From CAYRVF01 sp964427535 (GTDB taxonomy: Bacteria; Chloroflexota; Ktedonobacteria; Ktedonobacterales; JADMIN01), in the NCBI GenBank assembly GCA_964427535.1, contig CAYRVF010000005.1, positions 10,668 through 74,667 of the forward strand: a stretch of 64,000 bases of DNA, given 5' to 3'. Shown one piece after another: positions 41,914 to 50,726 of this stretch. The position numbers and the translations under genes were made by a program. Every line of letters starts with the position of its first letter. Position 1 is the stretch's first letter. The notes beneath the pieces are model-generated. The model had not been told where the DNA came from. It did not search any database and was given only the letters and a program-made list of their open reading frames with translations.

Positions 41914-43590
41914 ATGGCGACTGAGGATCAGACGTCGGGCGGGCATGCCAGCAGCTACGAGGAAGCACGGCGCACCTTCAGGTGGAGCGTCTCCGACGAC
42001 TACAACTTCGCGATCGACACGCTCGGACACTGGGCCGAGGACTCCGAGAAGCTGGCGATGCTGTGGCTTGGCCAGGACGGGCGTGAGGAGCGCTACAGCT
42101 TCGTCTACTTCGACGAGCAGAGCAGCCGGGTCGCACACGCGCTGGAGAAGCTGGGTGTGGGCAAGGGCGAGCGGGTGCTGCTGATGCTGCCGCGCGTGCC
42201 AGAGTGGTGGGAGACGATGCTCGGCCTGATGAAGCTGGGCGCGGTCGGCATACCGTGCACCACGCTGCTGACGCCGAAGGACATTCAGTACCGTGCGGAC
42301 ATCGCCGAAGCCGTCGCGCTCGTCACCGACTCAGAGGGTGCCGCGAAGATGGCCCAGGTACGCGCGCAGTGCCCGACGATTCGCACGGTGATGGTGGTGG
42401 ACGAGCTCGGCGCGGAATGTCCCGAGGGGTGCGTGGGGTATCATCCGACGGTCGACGCCGCCTTGCCGACGTGGTACGGCAGACGCACCCGCAGCGACGA
42501 TCCGTGCCTCATCTACTTCACCAGCGGCACGGTTGGCTTCCCCAAGATGGTGCTGCACACGCACGCCAGCTACCCGCTGGGGCACACCGTGGTCACGGGT
42601 CGCTACTGGCTCGACCTGACGCCCGACGACCTGCACTGGAACCTGTCTGAGATGGGTTGGGCGAAGGCGGCCTGGAGCAACTTCTTCGGGCCGTGGGGCA
42701 ATGGTGCGGCGCTCGTCATTCAGGATGCGCGCGGCAAGTTTAACGCGAAGGACGTGCTCGACGTGCTCTCAGGCTTCCCGGTCACCTCGTTCTGCGCGCC
42801 CCCCACCGTGTACCGTCTGCTCGTTCAGGAGGATGTCTCGCGGTACACTTTCCGTGTGCTGCGCTCGTGCGTCGGTGCGGGCGAGCCACTGAATCCTGAG
42901 GTGATCGACGCGTGGCGAACGGCGACGGGCCTGACCATTCGTGACGGCTACGGGCAGACTGAGACGGTGCTGATCTGCGGCAACTTCCCCGGCATGGAGG
43001 TGCGGCCGGGGTCGATGGGTCTGCCCTCGCCGGGCTTCGACCTATCTGTCATCGATTCGGCGACGGAGCGCGAGCTTGGCCCCAATCAGGAGGGCGATAT
43101 CGCCGTGCGGGTCAAGCCGGAGCGCCCGCTCGGCCTCTTCAAGGAGTACTGGCGCAATCCCGAGGCGATGGAGCGCTCATTCATCGGCGACTGGTATCTT
43201 ACCGGCGACCGCGCCTACCGCGACGCCGACGGCTATTTCTGGTTCGTCGGCCGCGCGGACGACGTCATCATTTCGGCCGGGTACCGCATCGGTCCGTTTG
43301 AGGTGGAGAGCGCGCTAGTGGAGCATCCGGCGGTGATCGAGGCGGCGGTGGTGGCCAGCCCCGATCCGGTGCGTGGCGAGATCGTCAAAGCGTACGTCAT
43401 CCTCGCGCCGAGTTATTCGGCGAGCAGCGCGCTGGCGACCCAACTACAGGAGCACGTCAAGCAGGTCACGGCGCCATACAAGTATCCGCGCGAGATCGAG
43501 TTCGTGACCGAGCTGCCCAAGACCATCAGCGGCAAGATCCGGCGCGTGGAGTTGCGTGAGCGCGAGCAGCAGCGGAAAGCGCAGTCGTGA
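41914..43590 (+). CDS. AMP-forming acyl-CoA synthetase (medium-chain/acetyl-type)
   Basis: A 558-aa adenylate-forming enzyme that activates a carboxylic acid with ATP and CoA. It has the P-loop-like LIYFTSGTVGFPKMVLHTHA, the A5 motif IRDGYGQTETVLICGN, the A7/A8 stretch WYLTGDRAYRDADGYFWFVG with RADDVIISAGYRIGPFEVES, and the catalytic Lys in PKTISGKIRRVELRE. Together with SEMGWAKAAWSNFFGPWGNG this places it in the medium-chain acyl-CoA synthetase group (MACS/benzoate-like) rather than long-chain FadD. The true acid is unknown. The ATG at 41914 follows CAGGTGCGG. Its promoter is at 41785-41814. Confidence 0.92.
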   Translation: MATEDQTSGGHASSYEEARRTFRWSVSDDYNFAIDTLGHWAEDSEKLAMLWLGQDGREERYSFVYFDEQSSRVAHALEKLGVGKGERVLLMLPRVPEWWETMLGLMKLGAVGIPCTTLLTPKDIQYRADIAEAVALVTDSEGAAKMAQVRAQCPTIRTVMVVDELGAECPEGCVGYHPTVDAALPTWYGRRTRSDDPCLIYFTSGTVGFPKMVLHTHASYPLGHTVVTGRYWLDLTPDDLHWNLSEMGWAKAAWSNFFGPWGNGAALVIQDARGKFNAKDVLDVLSGFPVTSFCAPPTVYRLLVQEDVSRYTFRVLRSCVGAGEPLNPEVIDAWRTATGLTIRDGYGQTETVLICGNFPGMEVRPGSMGLPSPGFDLSVIDSATERELGPNQEGDIAVRVKPERPLGLFKEYWRNPEAMERSFIGDWYLTGDRAYRDADGYFWFVGRADDVIISAGYRIGPFEVESALVEHPAVIEAAVVASPDPVRGEIVKAYVILAPSYSASSALATQLQEHVKQVTAPYKYPREIEFVTELPKTISGKIRRVELREREQQRKAQS

Positions 43591-43699
43591 AGGCGGGCGG
43601 TCCCCTCCCCCCTGACCTCCTCCCCCGGCTGACGCCGAGAGAGGAGGCCTAGCCGGAAGGGACCACCATAGTCGGGACATGTGGCGCCTGGTTGGAGCC

Positions 43700-43728
43700 T
43701 TGACGCGTCCCCGTCTGTGCCCTACACT
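43700..43728 (+). promoter_or_regulatory. Sigma-70 promoter of the small membrane-protein gene
   Basis: TTGACG (43700-43705) and TACACT (43723-43728) are separated by 17 bp, 70 bp upstream of the ATG at 43799. Confidence 0.65.
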
Positions 43729-43798
43729 TGAAATACTGCACTCCCGGCTGACCGCAATATCTGCGCGTCGCGGCGCGGGAAACGATGAGGTTTCTCTG

Positions 43799-44167
43799 AT
43801 GAGCACAGATACCAACACCAATGCGCAATCTGCCGCGCCCGCTAGTACACCGGAGCGTGTCTACATACCGATTCCGAAGGCCGGGCCAGGCCAGGGCTAC
43901 AAGGCTCCCAAGAACACTCAAGATCCGCTTGGCGGGTTGATCTGGCGCGCGGCCGTTGTCGCCCTCAGCGTTTCTCTGCCGCTTGCCCCAGCGCTGATTT
44001 TCTTCATGATTCTGGCATTCTCGAATGCCATCAAGGACGGCCTGCTGTGGCTGTGGATTCCGATGATTATCTTCATCGAGGCGATCGCGATTCCGGTAGC
44101 CATTGGCGTGGGGCGTGAGGCACTTGGAATCTCTGGCAGTGCTCTGCGCGACCGGGCAGCCTCGTAG
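43799..44167 (+). CDS. Small two-helix membrane protein
   Basis: A 122-aa product. It has a Ser/Thr/Asn-rich N-terminal arm, a Pro/Gly segment (IPIPKAGPGQGYKAPKNTQD), and two membrane helices (about 48-73 and 81-103), then a short tail (GREALGISGSALRDRAAS). No family is recognised. The ATG at 43799 follows GATGAGG by eight bases. A good promoter stands upstream and a strong terminator hairpin 41 bp downstream, so it is a single-gene unit. Confidence 0.75.
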   Translation: MSTDTNTNAQSAAPASTPERVYIPIPKAGPGQGYKAPKNTQDPLGGLIWRAAVVALSVSLPLAPALIFFMILAFSNAIKDGLLWLWIPMIIFIEAIAIPVAIGVGREALGISGSALRDRAAS

Positions 44168-44208
44168 CTGAGCAAGGCTCCGCGCAGCCGATATGCTACC
44201 TTCCGACA

Positions 44209-44238
44209 GCTCCCCTCACCCTGCACGGTGAGGGGAGC
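44209..44238 (+). terminator. Terminator hairpin after the small membrane-protein gene
   Basis: GCTCCCCTCACC, loop CTGCAC and GGTGAGGGGAGC form a perfect 12-bp stem, followed by ATTGTTG. Confidence 0.7.
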
Positions 44239-44376
44239 ATTGTTGTGCGGCCGCGGCACCATCCCACAACGTTCCTCTGGTCGATGCCTGCTCCAAGCTG
44301 ACGGACTGTGTGCCATACTGTACGCAGGAGCCCACGGTGAGATTGCGTGCATCAACAACAGGAACGGGAATGCGCG

Positions 44377-45792
44377 ATGGATATCGTCCATTTCATCCGA
44401 GAGGCGCTCTCACGTCCGCCACTCGTCATCAGTTACAGTGTGAGCCAGGATTTGGCTGCCGCCTTCCCCGAAAAGGCGCTGCTCGAAGGCGAGATGGGCT
44501 TTTTCGATGTCGAGTCGTATGCCGCCGCCGGGCACTGCACCATCACGCGCAAGGCCGCGGTTCATCCGCAGGCAGTGACCTACTGGCAGCCGCCGGATGT
44601 GGAGTTCTACCCAGGGCCGCACAATCCTATGGGCTGGGCTGGCGGACGTGCGCCCGGAGCGCAGAATGGTGTGGGCGGCGCAAGTGATCAGATTGGCGGC
44701 ACCACAGACCGCATCAAGAACGCCTGGCTTGAGGTGACCTGGGAGGACGCGCGGCTCGACGTGCTCATCCTCAGCTTTGGAGAGCACGGGCCGCAGCCTC
44801 ACTACTGGATCCTCGCGGAGCAAGAAGACGTTGCTCGGCGCTTTCTCGCCGCGGTCTCACAGTGGAATATGGAGATTCGCGGGGAGATTCTCGTCTTCGA
44901 GAATGGCATGTGGCATAAGGACGAGCAGCTGTTCCGTGCAGTCAAGAGCGCGACCTTCGACACGCTCATCTTACGTGGCGCCCTCAAGCAGGAGATCCGT
45001 GATGACGCCCAGGGGTTCTTCGCCGCGCGCGACACATACACCGAGTACGATATCCCCTGGAAGCGCGGCATTCTGTTCGTCGGCCCTCCCGGCAACGGCA
45101 AGACCCATACGGTGAAGGCGCTCATCAACTCGCTGCCGCAGCCATGCCTGTACGTCAAGAACCTGCGCGCGCAACACGGCGTCGACGAGATGTGCATCCG
45201 CGCCGTCTTCGACCGTGCCAGGCGTACCGCGCCGTGTGTGCTCGTGTTTGAAGACCTGGACGCCCAGCTCACATCGCAGAACCGCTCGTTCTTCCTGAAC
45301 GAGCTGGATGGGTTCGCTACCAATGGCGGCATCCTCACGCTCGCCACGACGAATCATCCGGAGCGGTTGGACCCCGCTGTGCTCGACCGGCCGAGCCGCT
45401 TCGACCGCAAGTATCCCTTCGGGCTGCCTGAGGTGCCCGAGCGTCACGCATATCTCGCGTTGTGGAACGCGTCGGTCAAGCCCGCGCTCAACCTCACGGA
45501 GGAGGGCATCGCCAAGGTGAGCGAGCAGGCGGAGGGATTCTCGTTCGCGTATCTGAAAGAATTGTGCCTGGCCTCGACGATGCGCTGGCTCGCCACTCCG
45601 AAGGACGGTACGATGGATGCCGTCATGCTCGAACAGGTGGGGGTATTGCGCGACCAGATGGCAAGCGTGCCGATGCCAGGCGACGAGCCGCCACCTGCGG
45701 CTCAGCCGATGCCAGCCGGATTTTATGGAGGTGGCGGCATGGGGTTTGGACGGCGGCTTGGTCGACAGCCGCACAGCTTCCCTGGTCCGTAA
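44377..45792 (+). CDS. AAA+ ATPase with a novel N-terminal domain
   Basis: A 471-aa protein. Residues 1-220 form a domain I do not recognise, with a Gly/Asn-rich insert near 80-110 and aromatic segments (ILAEQEDVARRF, GEILVFENGMWH). Residues 225-420 are a AAA+ module with Walker A VGPPGNGKTHT (about 235-245), Walker B CVLVFEDLDAQLT, sensor 1 ILTLATTNHPERLD, and arginine finger/sensor region RPSRFDRKYPFGLP. The Pro/Gly-rich tail is disordered. The AAA part resembles BCS1- and FtsH/proteasome-type remodelling ATPases, and the target is unknown. The ATG at 44377 is preceded by AGGAACGGGAA. A membrane-protein gene follows. Confidence 0.85.
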   Translation: MDIVHFIREALSRPPLVISYSVSQDLAAAFPEKALLEGEMGFFDVESYAAAGHCTITRKAAVHPQAVTYWQPPDVEFYPGPHNPMGWAGGRAPGAQNGVGGASDQIGGTTDRIKNAWLEVTWEDARLDVLILSFGEHGPQPHYWILAEQEDVARRFLAAVSQWNMEIRGEILVFENGMWHKDEQLFRAVKSATFDTLILRGALKQEIRDDAQGFFAARDTYTEYDIPWKRGILFVGPPGNGKTHTVKALINSLPQPCLYVKNLRAQHGVDEMCIRAVFDRARRTAPCVLVFEDLDAQLTSQNRSFFLNELDGFATNGGILTLATTNHPERLDPAVLDRPSRFDRKYPFGLPEVPERHAYLALWNASVKPALNLTEEGIAKVSEQAEGFSFAYLKELCLASTMRWLATPKDGTMDAVMLEQVGVLRDQMASVPMPGDEPPPAAQPMPAGFYGGGGMGFGRRLGRQPHSFPGP

Positions 45793-45988
45793 AGGGGGGC
45801 ACATTCGGCGGAGACTCTGCTGGCTTCCGGTGTGCCTCGCTTCGTATAGTCGCGTGTGGCGCGACATGTTGACGCGGAGTCCCGTTTCCGGCACAATGGA
45901 GCGGCGCCTACTTCCTCCGCGCACGAGGGCCAGCGCCAGAGGATTCGCGCCTGCGCGAGGTGGCGCTCAGAGCGGAGGCGAGACACGT

Positions 45989-46987
45989 ATGGCACAGTGG
46001 CAACCCGGCGACCAGGACCGAACGCCCCTCTCCGTCAATGTGGGCGAGCTGGAAGAAGAGGAGCCGGTCTCCATCGCGGTTATTTTTCGCGTCGCCGTGC
46101 AGTGTGGCGCGATCATGATCGTGCTGTCTCTGGCGAACCAGGCGTTCACCGTCTACCTGCTGCAGACGCATCTCGCCGCGATTGCCGGGTTCTCTGGCGC
46201 CCTGAATATCTACACCGACTGCCTTCTCCACGCCGCCGTGCCGCAGGCATGCGGTCAGCTTCAGATGCCGGTCGGGCTCACGCAAATGATATGGATGATC
46301 GAGGCAGCAAGCATACTCTCCTCGTGGGCCATCGACGGCATGCTCTTCGTAGCGGGACTACGCGCGGCCGCGATTGTCGGGCGGAAGCGAACCGGCGTGG
46401 GCGCCGCGGTGGTGACCGCGCTGTTCGGGGGCATCGTCTCGGGGCTCGCGACGATCGTGCTTTACAACACATTTGGGCATGTGGCATCCACGCTGATCGC
46501 GGTAGTCATCACGTCGTTCGTGAACACCGCCGCCCCGGGTTACTCGATTGACATCAACGGACTCATCAGCCAGGCACAGGGTTTTCTCGCGCTGGACCTG
46601 ACTATCGGGTACATGATCGCGGCGCTGTTCTGGGGCTTTCTCGGCTCGCTGTTCGGCAAGCATCGGTATGTCCGCGATGTCGCGCGTGCGACGCGTGAGG
46701 CGGCGGCGGCCTACGCCCGCAGTGGGTGGGAAGACGCGCACCGTCCACCAACGCTCGCGCCGACGTCCTATCCATCGATCTTACCCGAGGAGGGTCCCGT
46801 GCCGGTGTATCAGCCGCCTACTCCCGAGGGGTGGCAAGGTGCCTCGCAGAAGCCGCTGCCACGGTCGGTTCGGCCGCGCACGCTTGCTGACGCGAATCGG
46901 CCGCCGTATCCTGGTGTTCCACCCCGCTATCCGCCTGCCCAGAATCGGCGACCGGGCGGGAATCCCCCGTACCCGCCGGGGCGCTAG
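45989..46987 (+). CDS. Polytopic membrane protein with Pro-rich tail
   Basis: A 332-aa product with an acidic N-terminal arm, about five hydrophobic segments (roughly 29-51, 95-120, 128-155, 160-175 and 193-215), and a Pro/Arg/Tyr-rich cytoplasmic tail of about 100 residues (PPRYPPAQNRRPGGNPPYPP). The loop NIYTDCLLHAAVPQACGQLQ has two Cys that could form a disulphide. No family is recognised. The ATG at 45989 is preceded by GGAGG. It follows the AAA+ gene by about 200 bp in the same direction, but no functional link is evident. Confidence 0.7.
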   Translation: MAQWQPGDQDRTPLSVNVGELEEEEPVSIAVIFRVAVQCGAIMIVLSLANQAFTVYLLQTHLAAIAGFSGALNIYTDCLLHAAVPQACGQLQMPVGLTQMIWMIEAASILSSWAIDGMLFVAGLRAAAIVGRKRTGVGAAVVTALFGGIVSGLATIVLYNTFGHVASTLIAVVITSFVNTAAPGYSIDINGLISQAQGFLALDLTIGYMIAALFWGFLGSLFGKHRYVRDVARATREAAAAYARSGWEDAHRPPTLAPTSYPSILPEEGPVPVYQPPTPEGWQGASQKPLPRSVRPRTLADANRPPYPGVPPRYPPAQNRRPGGNPPYPPGR

Positions 46988-47073
46988 CTCTCCTAGCGGC
47001 CTACATACCCCGCGCACTTCGATGAGTGTATGTTGCTCTATTGCGATGTAGAATTACGTTGACCTCTGCCAAT

Positions 47074-47089
47074 ATACTGTATACAGTAT
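47074..47089. promoter_or_regulatory. 16-bp palindromic operator for the GntR regulator
   Basis: ATACTGTATACAGTAT is a perfect palindrome 22 bp before the GntR start. It overlaps the expected -10 region of a promoter whose -35 is TTGACC (47059-47064). FadR-subfamily GntR proteins typically bind T-G-T-A-T-A-C-A-like palindromes, so autorepression is likely. Confidence 0.75.
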
Positions 47090-47110
47090 CCGAAAACGAA
47101 GGAGGCCGCG

Positions 47111-47773
47111 ATGCCGCTTCCACAGACACTCCCTCGGCTGGAACGCCAGTGCCTCGCCGACATTGCCTACGCTCGGCTGCGCGGGTGGATTCTCGATGGC
47201 ACGCTCGCGGCGGGCGAGGCGTTGCGCGATGAATCGCTCGCGGCCGCCCTCGGCATGAGCCGGACGCCGGTGCGTGAAGCGTTGCAGCGGCTGGAAAACG
47301 AGGGACTCGTGCTGACCTCGGCCGCGCGCCGCACCTATGTGAGCCCGGTCAGCCTGAAGCAGGCGCGCGAGATCTACCCTATCGTATCCACATTGGAGTC
47401 GATGGCCGCGCGAGGTGCGCTTGGCGCGATGAACGCCGCCGAGCTGCGCCGAATGCGCGCCGCGAATGACCGGCTGGCCGAGGCGTTGCGGGCCGGGGAT
47501 GCACAGGCGGCGACCGAGGCGGATATGGCGGTGCATTCCGCGTTCATCGCGCGCTGCGGCAACGACGAGCTCGCCCGACTGCTCACAGAGATGAAATCCA
47601 AAGTGATTCGGCTGGAGCATGCGTTCTGGGGGGCGGCCGATCGGTCGCCATCGGTGCGCGATCACGACGAGCTGATCGACGCGTTCGCCCGCGGCGATAT
47701 CGATGCGGCGCTGGCGGTGCTGGCGCGTAACTGGGAGCGTGGCCTCGCATGGGTCACGACAGGACACGAGTAG
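47111..47773 (+). CDS. GntR-family (FadR-type) transcriptional regulator
   Basis: A 220-aa repressor-type protein. The winged helix has AYARLRGWILDGTLAAGEAL, LAAALGMSRTPVREALQRLE and NEGLVLTSAARRTYVSPVS, which is the GntR signature. The C-terminal FCD ligand domain (about 80-215) has MAVHSAFIARCGNDELARLL and later HDELIDAFARGDIDAALAVL, with His and Asp residues placed to bind a metal or organic acid. The ATG at 47111 is preceded by GGAGG. A perfect palindrome lies just upstream, and a DMT transporter, a hydrolase and another DMT transporter follow in the same direction, so these are its likely targets. Confidence 0.92.
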   Translation: MPLPQTLPRLERQCLADIAYARLRGWILDGTLAAGEALRDESLAAALGMSRTPVREALQRLENEGLVLTSAARRTYVSPVSLKQAREIYPIVSTLESMAARGALGAMNAAELRRMRAANDRLAEALRAGDAQAATEADMAVHSAFIARCGNDELARLLTEMKSKVIRLEHAFWGAADRSPSVRDHDELIDAFARGDIDAALAVLARNWERGLAWVTTGHE

Positions 47774-47792
47774 GCGGAAGGGTGACCACGCG

Positions 47793-48743
47793 ATGCGCGT
47801 ACGCGAATATACCGTGCTCTTCAGCCTCGCGCTGATCTGGGGGGCTTCGTTCTTCTTCATCAAGATCGGTGTGCGTGAGGTCTCGCCCGCGACGGTCGTG
47901 GCGGGACGGCTGGCGTGCTCATTGCTCACGCTGGGCGCGGTGATCGCTTTCAAGCCCGAATTGATCGCAGGGTGGCGGAGCTATTGGCGTCTGGCCGTCG
48001 TCACGGCGGTCGTCAACTTTGTGTTGCCGTATCTGCTGATCTCCTGGGGCGAGACGCGCATCGAAAGCGGCACGGCGTCGATTCTCAACGCGACGACGCC
48101 GCTATTCACAGTGCTACTGGCGAACTGGTGGGTTGGCGTGGGCTACGAGGCGCTGACGACGCGGCGAGCGGTGGGGGTTGTCGTCGGGTTTGTGGGCGTT
48201 GCCATACTCATTGGGCCGTTGGCGTTCAACTTCGCTGGTCATGGTGCGGCGGGCATCCTTGGCGATCTCGCGGTGCTGGTGGCGGCCATCGCATATGGAT
48301 TCGGCGCGCTGTTCAGCAAGGGATTCGCGGGGTCGGCGCCACTTGTCGGCCCATTTCTGCCGCAGGTGGTCTCGCTGAGTCTCGTGCTGCCGATAGCGCT
48401 GCTGTGGTCGCCGCCGACGCATCTGCCCTCGGCCGCGGCAATCGGCGCGATCGCCACACTGGGTGCCGTCGGCACCGGCGTCGCATACCTGCTCTACTTC
48501 TGGCTGATCGAGCATGTCGGCGCGACACGCACGACGCTCGTGACGTATCTTCTGCCATGTACGGCGCTGGTGTGGGGCGTGCTGCTGCTGGGTGAGCACG
48601 TCGCGTGGAACGCGGTTGTGGGGCTGGTATTCGTGCTGCTCGGCACGATGGTGACGAACGGCACGCTTGATACCTGGGCCTCCCGTCTGCTGCGCCGTGC
48701 GCGCCCGGCGGTCGTCAACGTCGATACGGGCATGAAGAAGTAG
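47793..48743 (+). CDS. DMT-superfamily (EamA) transporter
   Basis: A 316-aa inner-membrane protein with ten helices made of two EamA repeats. The first begins LFSLALIWGASFFFIKIGVR and the second GDLAVLVAAIAYGFGALFSK. Both show the conserved small-residue and Pro-containing helix pattern, ending in LTPLFTVLLANWW and VTYLLPCTALVWGVLLLGEH. EamA proteins export amino acids, nucleotide-related compounds or other metabolites; the substrate is unknown. The ATG at 47793 comes 19 bp after the GntR stop with GGAAGGGTG before it. It is the second gene of the GntR-controlled unit. Confidence 0.88.
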   Translation: MRVREYTVLFSLALIWGASFFFIKIGVREVSPATVVAGRLACSLLTLGAVIAFKPELIAGWRSYWRLAVVTAVVNFVLPYLLISWGETRIESGTASILNATTPLFTVLLANWWVGVGYEALTTRRAVGVVVGFVGVAILIGPLAFNFAGHGAAGILGDLAVLVAAIAYGFGALFSKGFAGSAPLVGPFLPQVVSLSLVLPIALLWSPPTHLPSAAAIGAIATLGAVGTGVAYLLYFWLIEHVGATRTTLVTYLLPCTALVWGVLLLGEHVAWNAVVGLVFVLLGTMVTNGTLDTWASRLLRRARPAVVNVDTGMKK

Positions 48744-48812
48744 GGCGAGACACCTTCTGACGGTAGCAGGCGCCCGAGACGGCTGCCGAGTTGGACTAGA
48801 TGGAGAAAGACG

Positions 48813-49376
48813 ATGAAACCCGCGGTGCTCGTCATCGACGTGCAGAATGAGTATTTCGCGCCGCATGGGAAGTGGGTCTTGCCGGATGGCGAGCGCGCGC
48901 TCGTTCAGATTCAGCGGCTGCTGGGCGCCGCTCGCCAAGAGGGCATCCCGGTATATCACATCACGCATGAGGCGCTGAGCAGCGCGTCACCGGTCTTCCG
49001 TCCCGGCTCGGTCAACGTGGAGATGTATCCGGAGATCGAGATTGGCGAGGGTGAGCGGCGCATCGTCAAGCACTTTCCGGGGTCGTTTCGCGAGACTCCG
49101 CTTGAGGCGTATCTGCGGCAGGACGGCGTCGACACGGTGGTCATCAGCGGGTATATGACACAGATGTGCTGCGATACCACCACCCGACAGGCGCGGGAGC
49201 GTGGACTCGACGTGCTCTTCTCGACGGACGCGACGGCCGCCCGCGATCTCAGCCTGAACGGCGAGGTCGTGCCGCATACCCGCATTCACGAGACGACGCT
49301 CGCGGTGATGACGCAGTTCGCCTCGGTGCTGCCGACAGAGAAGATCCTCGCGGCACTCGCCAGGGGGAGCAAGTAG
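48813..49376 (+). CDS. Isochorismatase-like cysteine hydrolase
   Basis: A 187-aa alpha/beta hydrolase of the isochorismatase superfamily. The catalytic triad is visible: Asp in VLVIDVQNEYF (about 9), Lys in RIVKHFPGSF (about 86), and Cys in SGYMTQMCCDTTTRQARERG (about 119). Relatives include nicotinamidases, N-carbamoylsarcosine amidases and other amidohydrolases; the presence of a Cys nucleophile favours an amidase rather than true isochorismatase. The substrate is unknown. It lies between two DMT transporter genes downstream of a GntR regulator, suggesting breakdown of an amide whose products or precursors are transported. Confidence 0.9.
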   Translation: MKPAVLVIDVQNEYFAPHGKWVLPDGERALVQIQRLLGAARQEGIPVYHITHEALSSASPVFRPGSVNVEMYPEIEIGEGERRIVKHFPGSFRETPLEAYLRQDGVDTVVISGYMTQMCCDTTTRQARERGLDVLFSTDATAARDLSLNGEVVPHTRIHETTLAVMTQFASVLPTEKILAALARGSK

Positions 49377-49491
49377 CGCGTATCGACGTACGGAGGCGGT
49401 GATACCAGACGCTTGCAGGGACGTGTTGTCGGAGCCGCCCGACAATGGCGACGTAACAGAGAGCAACGAAGAGAGGACCCGGCGTGTGACC

Positions 49492-50451
49492 ATGAATGCC
49501 TCGTCTGTCCCAGCCAGGGAGAGCCTCTCGGTGCGGTCCGTTCGTCCGGCGGCGTCGCACCTGCGGGTGTATCTGGCGTTGGCGCTCGGCGTGCTCTGCC
49601 TCGCGTTCTCGCCGATTCTGACACGCTGGTCGGCTGTGCCTGGGCCGGTTTCGGCGCTCTATCGGATGGTTATCGCGATGGTGGTTCTGGCCATGCCCTT
49701 CGGCCGCAGCGTCCGGAAGATGCATGCTCCTGTCGGGTGGCGGCCGTGGCTGATCGCCGTGGCCGCAGGCGTCTTCTTCGCGCTTGACCTGGCGTTATGG
49801 AACACCTCGCTCTTTCACACGACCGCCGCGAACTCGACGCTGCTGGACAACGACGCGCCGATACTTGTCGGCCTCGGCGCGATAGTGCTCTATGCCGAGC
49901 GGCCCGGCCGATCTTACTGGCTGGGCCTCGGGCTAGCGCTGCTGGGGATGGGCGTGATCGTCGGCGAGGACATGCTAGCGCACCCTGGCTTCGGCGCGGG
50001 CGATGCGCTGGCGCTGCTCGCGGGCGCCTTCTACGGCGCGTCGATGCTGCTCACGCAGCGGGTGCGCGCGTCACTTAGCGCGCTCGCCACGCTATACATT
50101 GGCAGCGTGACGGGCTTTGTGCTGCTGCTCGGCTACTGCATCGTCACGCGTACGGCGCTCGTCGGGTTCTCGCTTCAATCGTATCTGGCGCTACTCGCGC
50201 TGGGGCTGGTGACGCAGGTGGTAGGATGGCTCGCGGTGAACTACGCACTGGGACACCTGCCCGCCTCGGTCGTCTCGGTGACGCTGATCGGGCAGCCGGT
50301 GCTGGCGGCGGTGCTCGCGGTGCCGCTGCTGGGCGAGGCGCTGGGTCTGCGCCAAGTGGCCGGTGGTCTGATCGCCCTCAGCGGCATCTATCTGGTCAAT
50401 CGGGGCTTCGGCCGAAAGCTGGCGGCGCAGCGCTCCGGTCCCGCGACGTAG
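49492..50451 (+). CDS. DMT-superfamily (EamA) transporter
   Basis: A 319-aa protein with ten membrane helices and two EamA repeats (LALGVLCLAFSPILTRWSAV to YAERPGRSYW; GDALALLAGAFYGASMLLTQ to LLGEALGLRQVAGG). An N-terminal tail of about 25 residues precedes the first helix. It shares only general fold features with the other DMT gene at 47793-48743. The ATG at 49492 is my choice; a GTG two codons earlier (49486) has better spacing from GAGAGGA. It is the last gene before the 5S rRNA gene, which it meets tail to tail. Confidence 0.87.
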   Translation: MNASSVPARESLSVRSVRPAASHLRVYLALALGVLCLAFSPILTRWSAVPGPVSALYRMVIAMVVLAMPFGRSVRKMHAPVGWRPWLIAVAAGVFFALDLALWNTSLFHTTAANSTLLDNDAPILVGLGAIVLYAERPGRSYWLGLGLALLGMGVIVGEDMLAHPGFGAGDALALLAGAFYGASMLLTQRVRASLSALATLYIGSVTGFVLLLGYCIVTRTALVGFSLQSYLALLALGLVTQVVGWLAVNYALGHLPASVVSVTLIGQPVLAAVLAVPLLGEALGLRQVAGGLIALSGIYLVNRGFGRKLAAQRSGPAT

Positions 50452-50476
50452 TCTGCGCTCTAACGGGAACTGACGG

Positions 50477-50515
50477 AAAAAAAGATGACGCCCGAAGCGA
50501 AAGGCTTCGGGCGTC
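50477..50515 (-). terminator. Intrinsic terminator of the 5S rRNA gene
   Basis: GACGCCCGAAGC (50487-50498) pairs with GCTTCGGGCGTC (50504-50515). Read on the minus strand the stem is followed by seven Ts (50483-50477). Confidence 0.9.
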
Positions 50516-50538
50516 TCTCACATGTCTGCGCGCGGGGG

Positions 50539-50657
50539 AACCGGCAACGTCCTATTGTCCCACAGGGCTTCCCCTGCAGTATCGTCGGGGCTGGAGGGCT
50601 TAACGACCGTGTTCGGGATGGGAACGGGTGGAACCCCTCCGCTACAGTCACCAGCTC
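50539..50657 (-). rRNA. rrf: 5S ribosomal RNA (solitary gene)
   Basis: The minus strand reads GGTGACTGTAGCGGAGGGG, then TTCCACCCGTTCCCATCCCG with AACACGG, the conserved loop B/C region of bacterial 5S rRNA, and it ends with GACAATAGGACGTTGCCGG. The 5' and 3' ends pair (GGGGGAGCTGG with CCGGTTCCCCC). Ends are approximate by a few bases. No 23S or 16S sequence flanks it; protein genes lie on both sides. It has its own promoter (50698-50726) and intrinsic terminator (50477-50515). Its unlinked position is unusual for bacteria in general but is known from some lineages. Confidence 0.93.
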
Positions 50658-50697
50658 CCCCGCGCGCACAAACGCGAGTGTCATAAGCGACTTTTGC

Positions 50698-50726
50698 AGT
50701 ATGCCCTACATTTTGCGCGCTGTCAA
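50698..50726 (-). promoter_or_regulatory. Consensus-type promoter of the solitary 5S gene
   Basis: On the minus strand TTGACA (50726-50721) and CATACT (50703-50698) are separated by exactly 17 bp. Transcription would begin about 30 bp before the mature 5S end. Confidence 0.8.
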
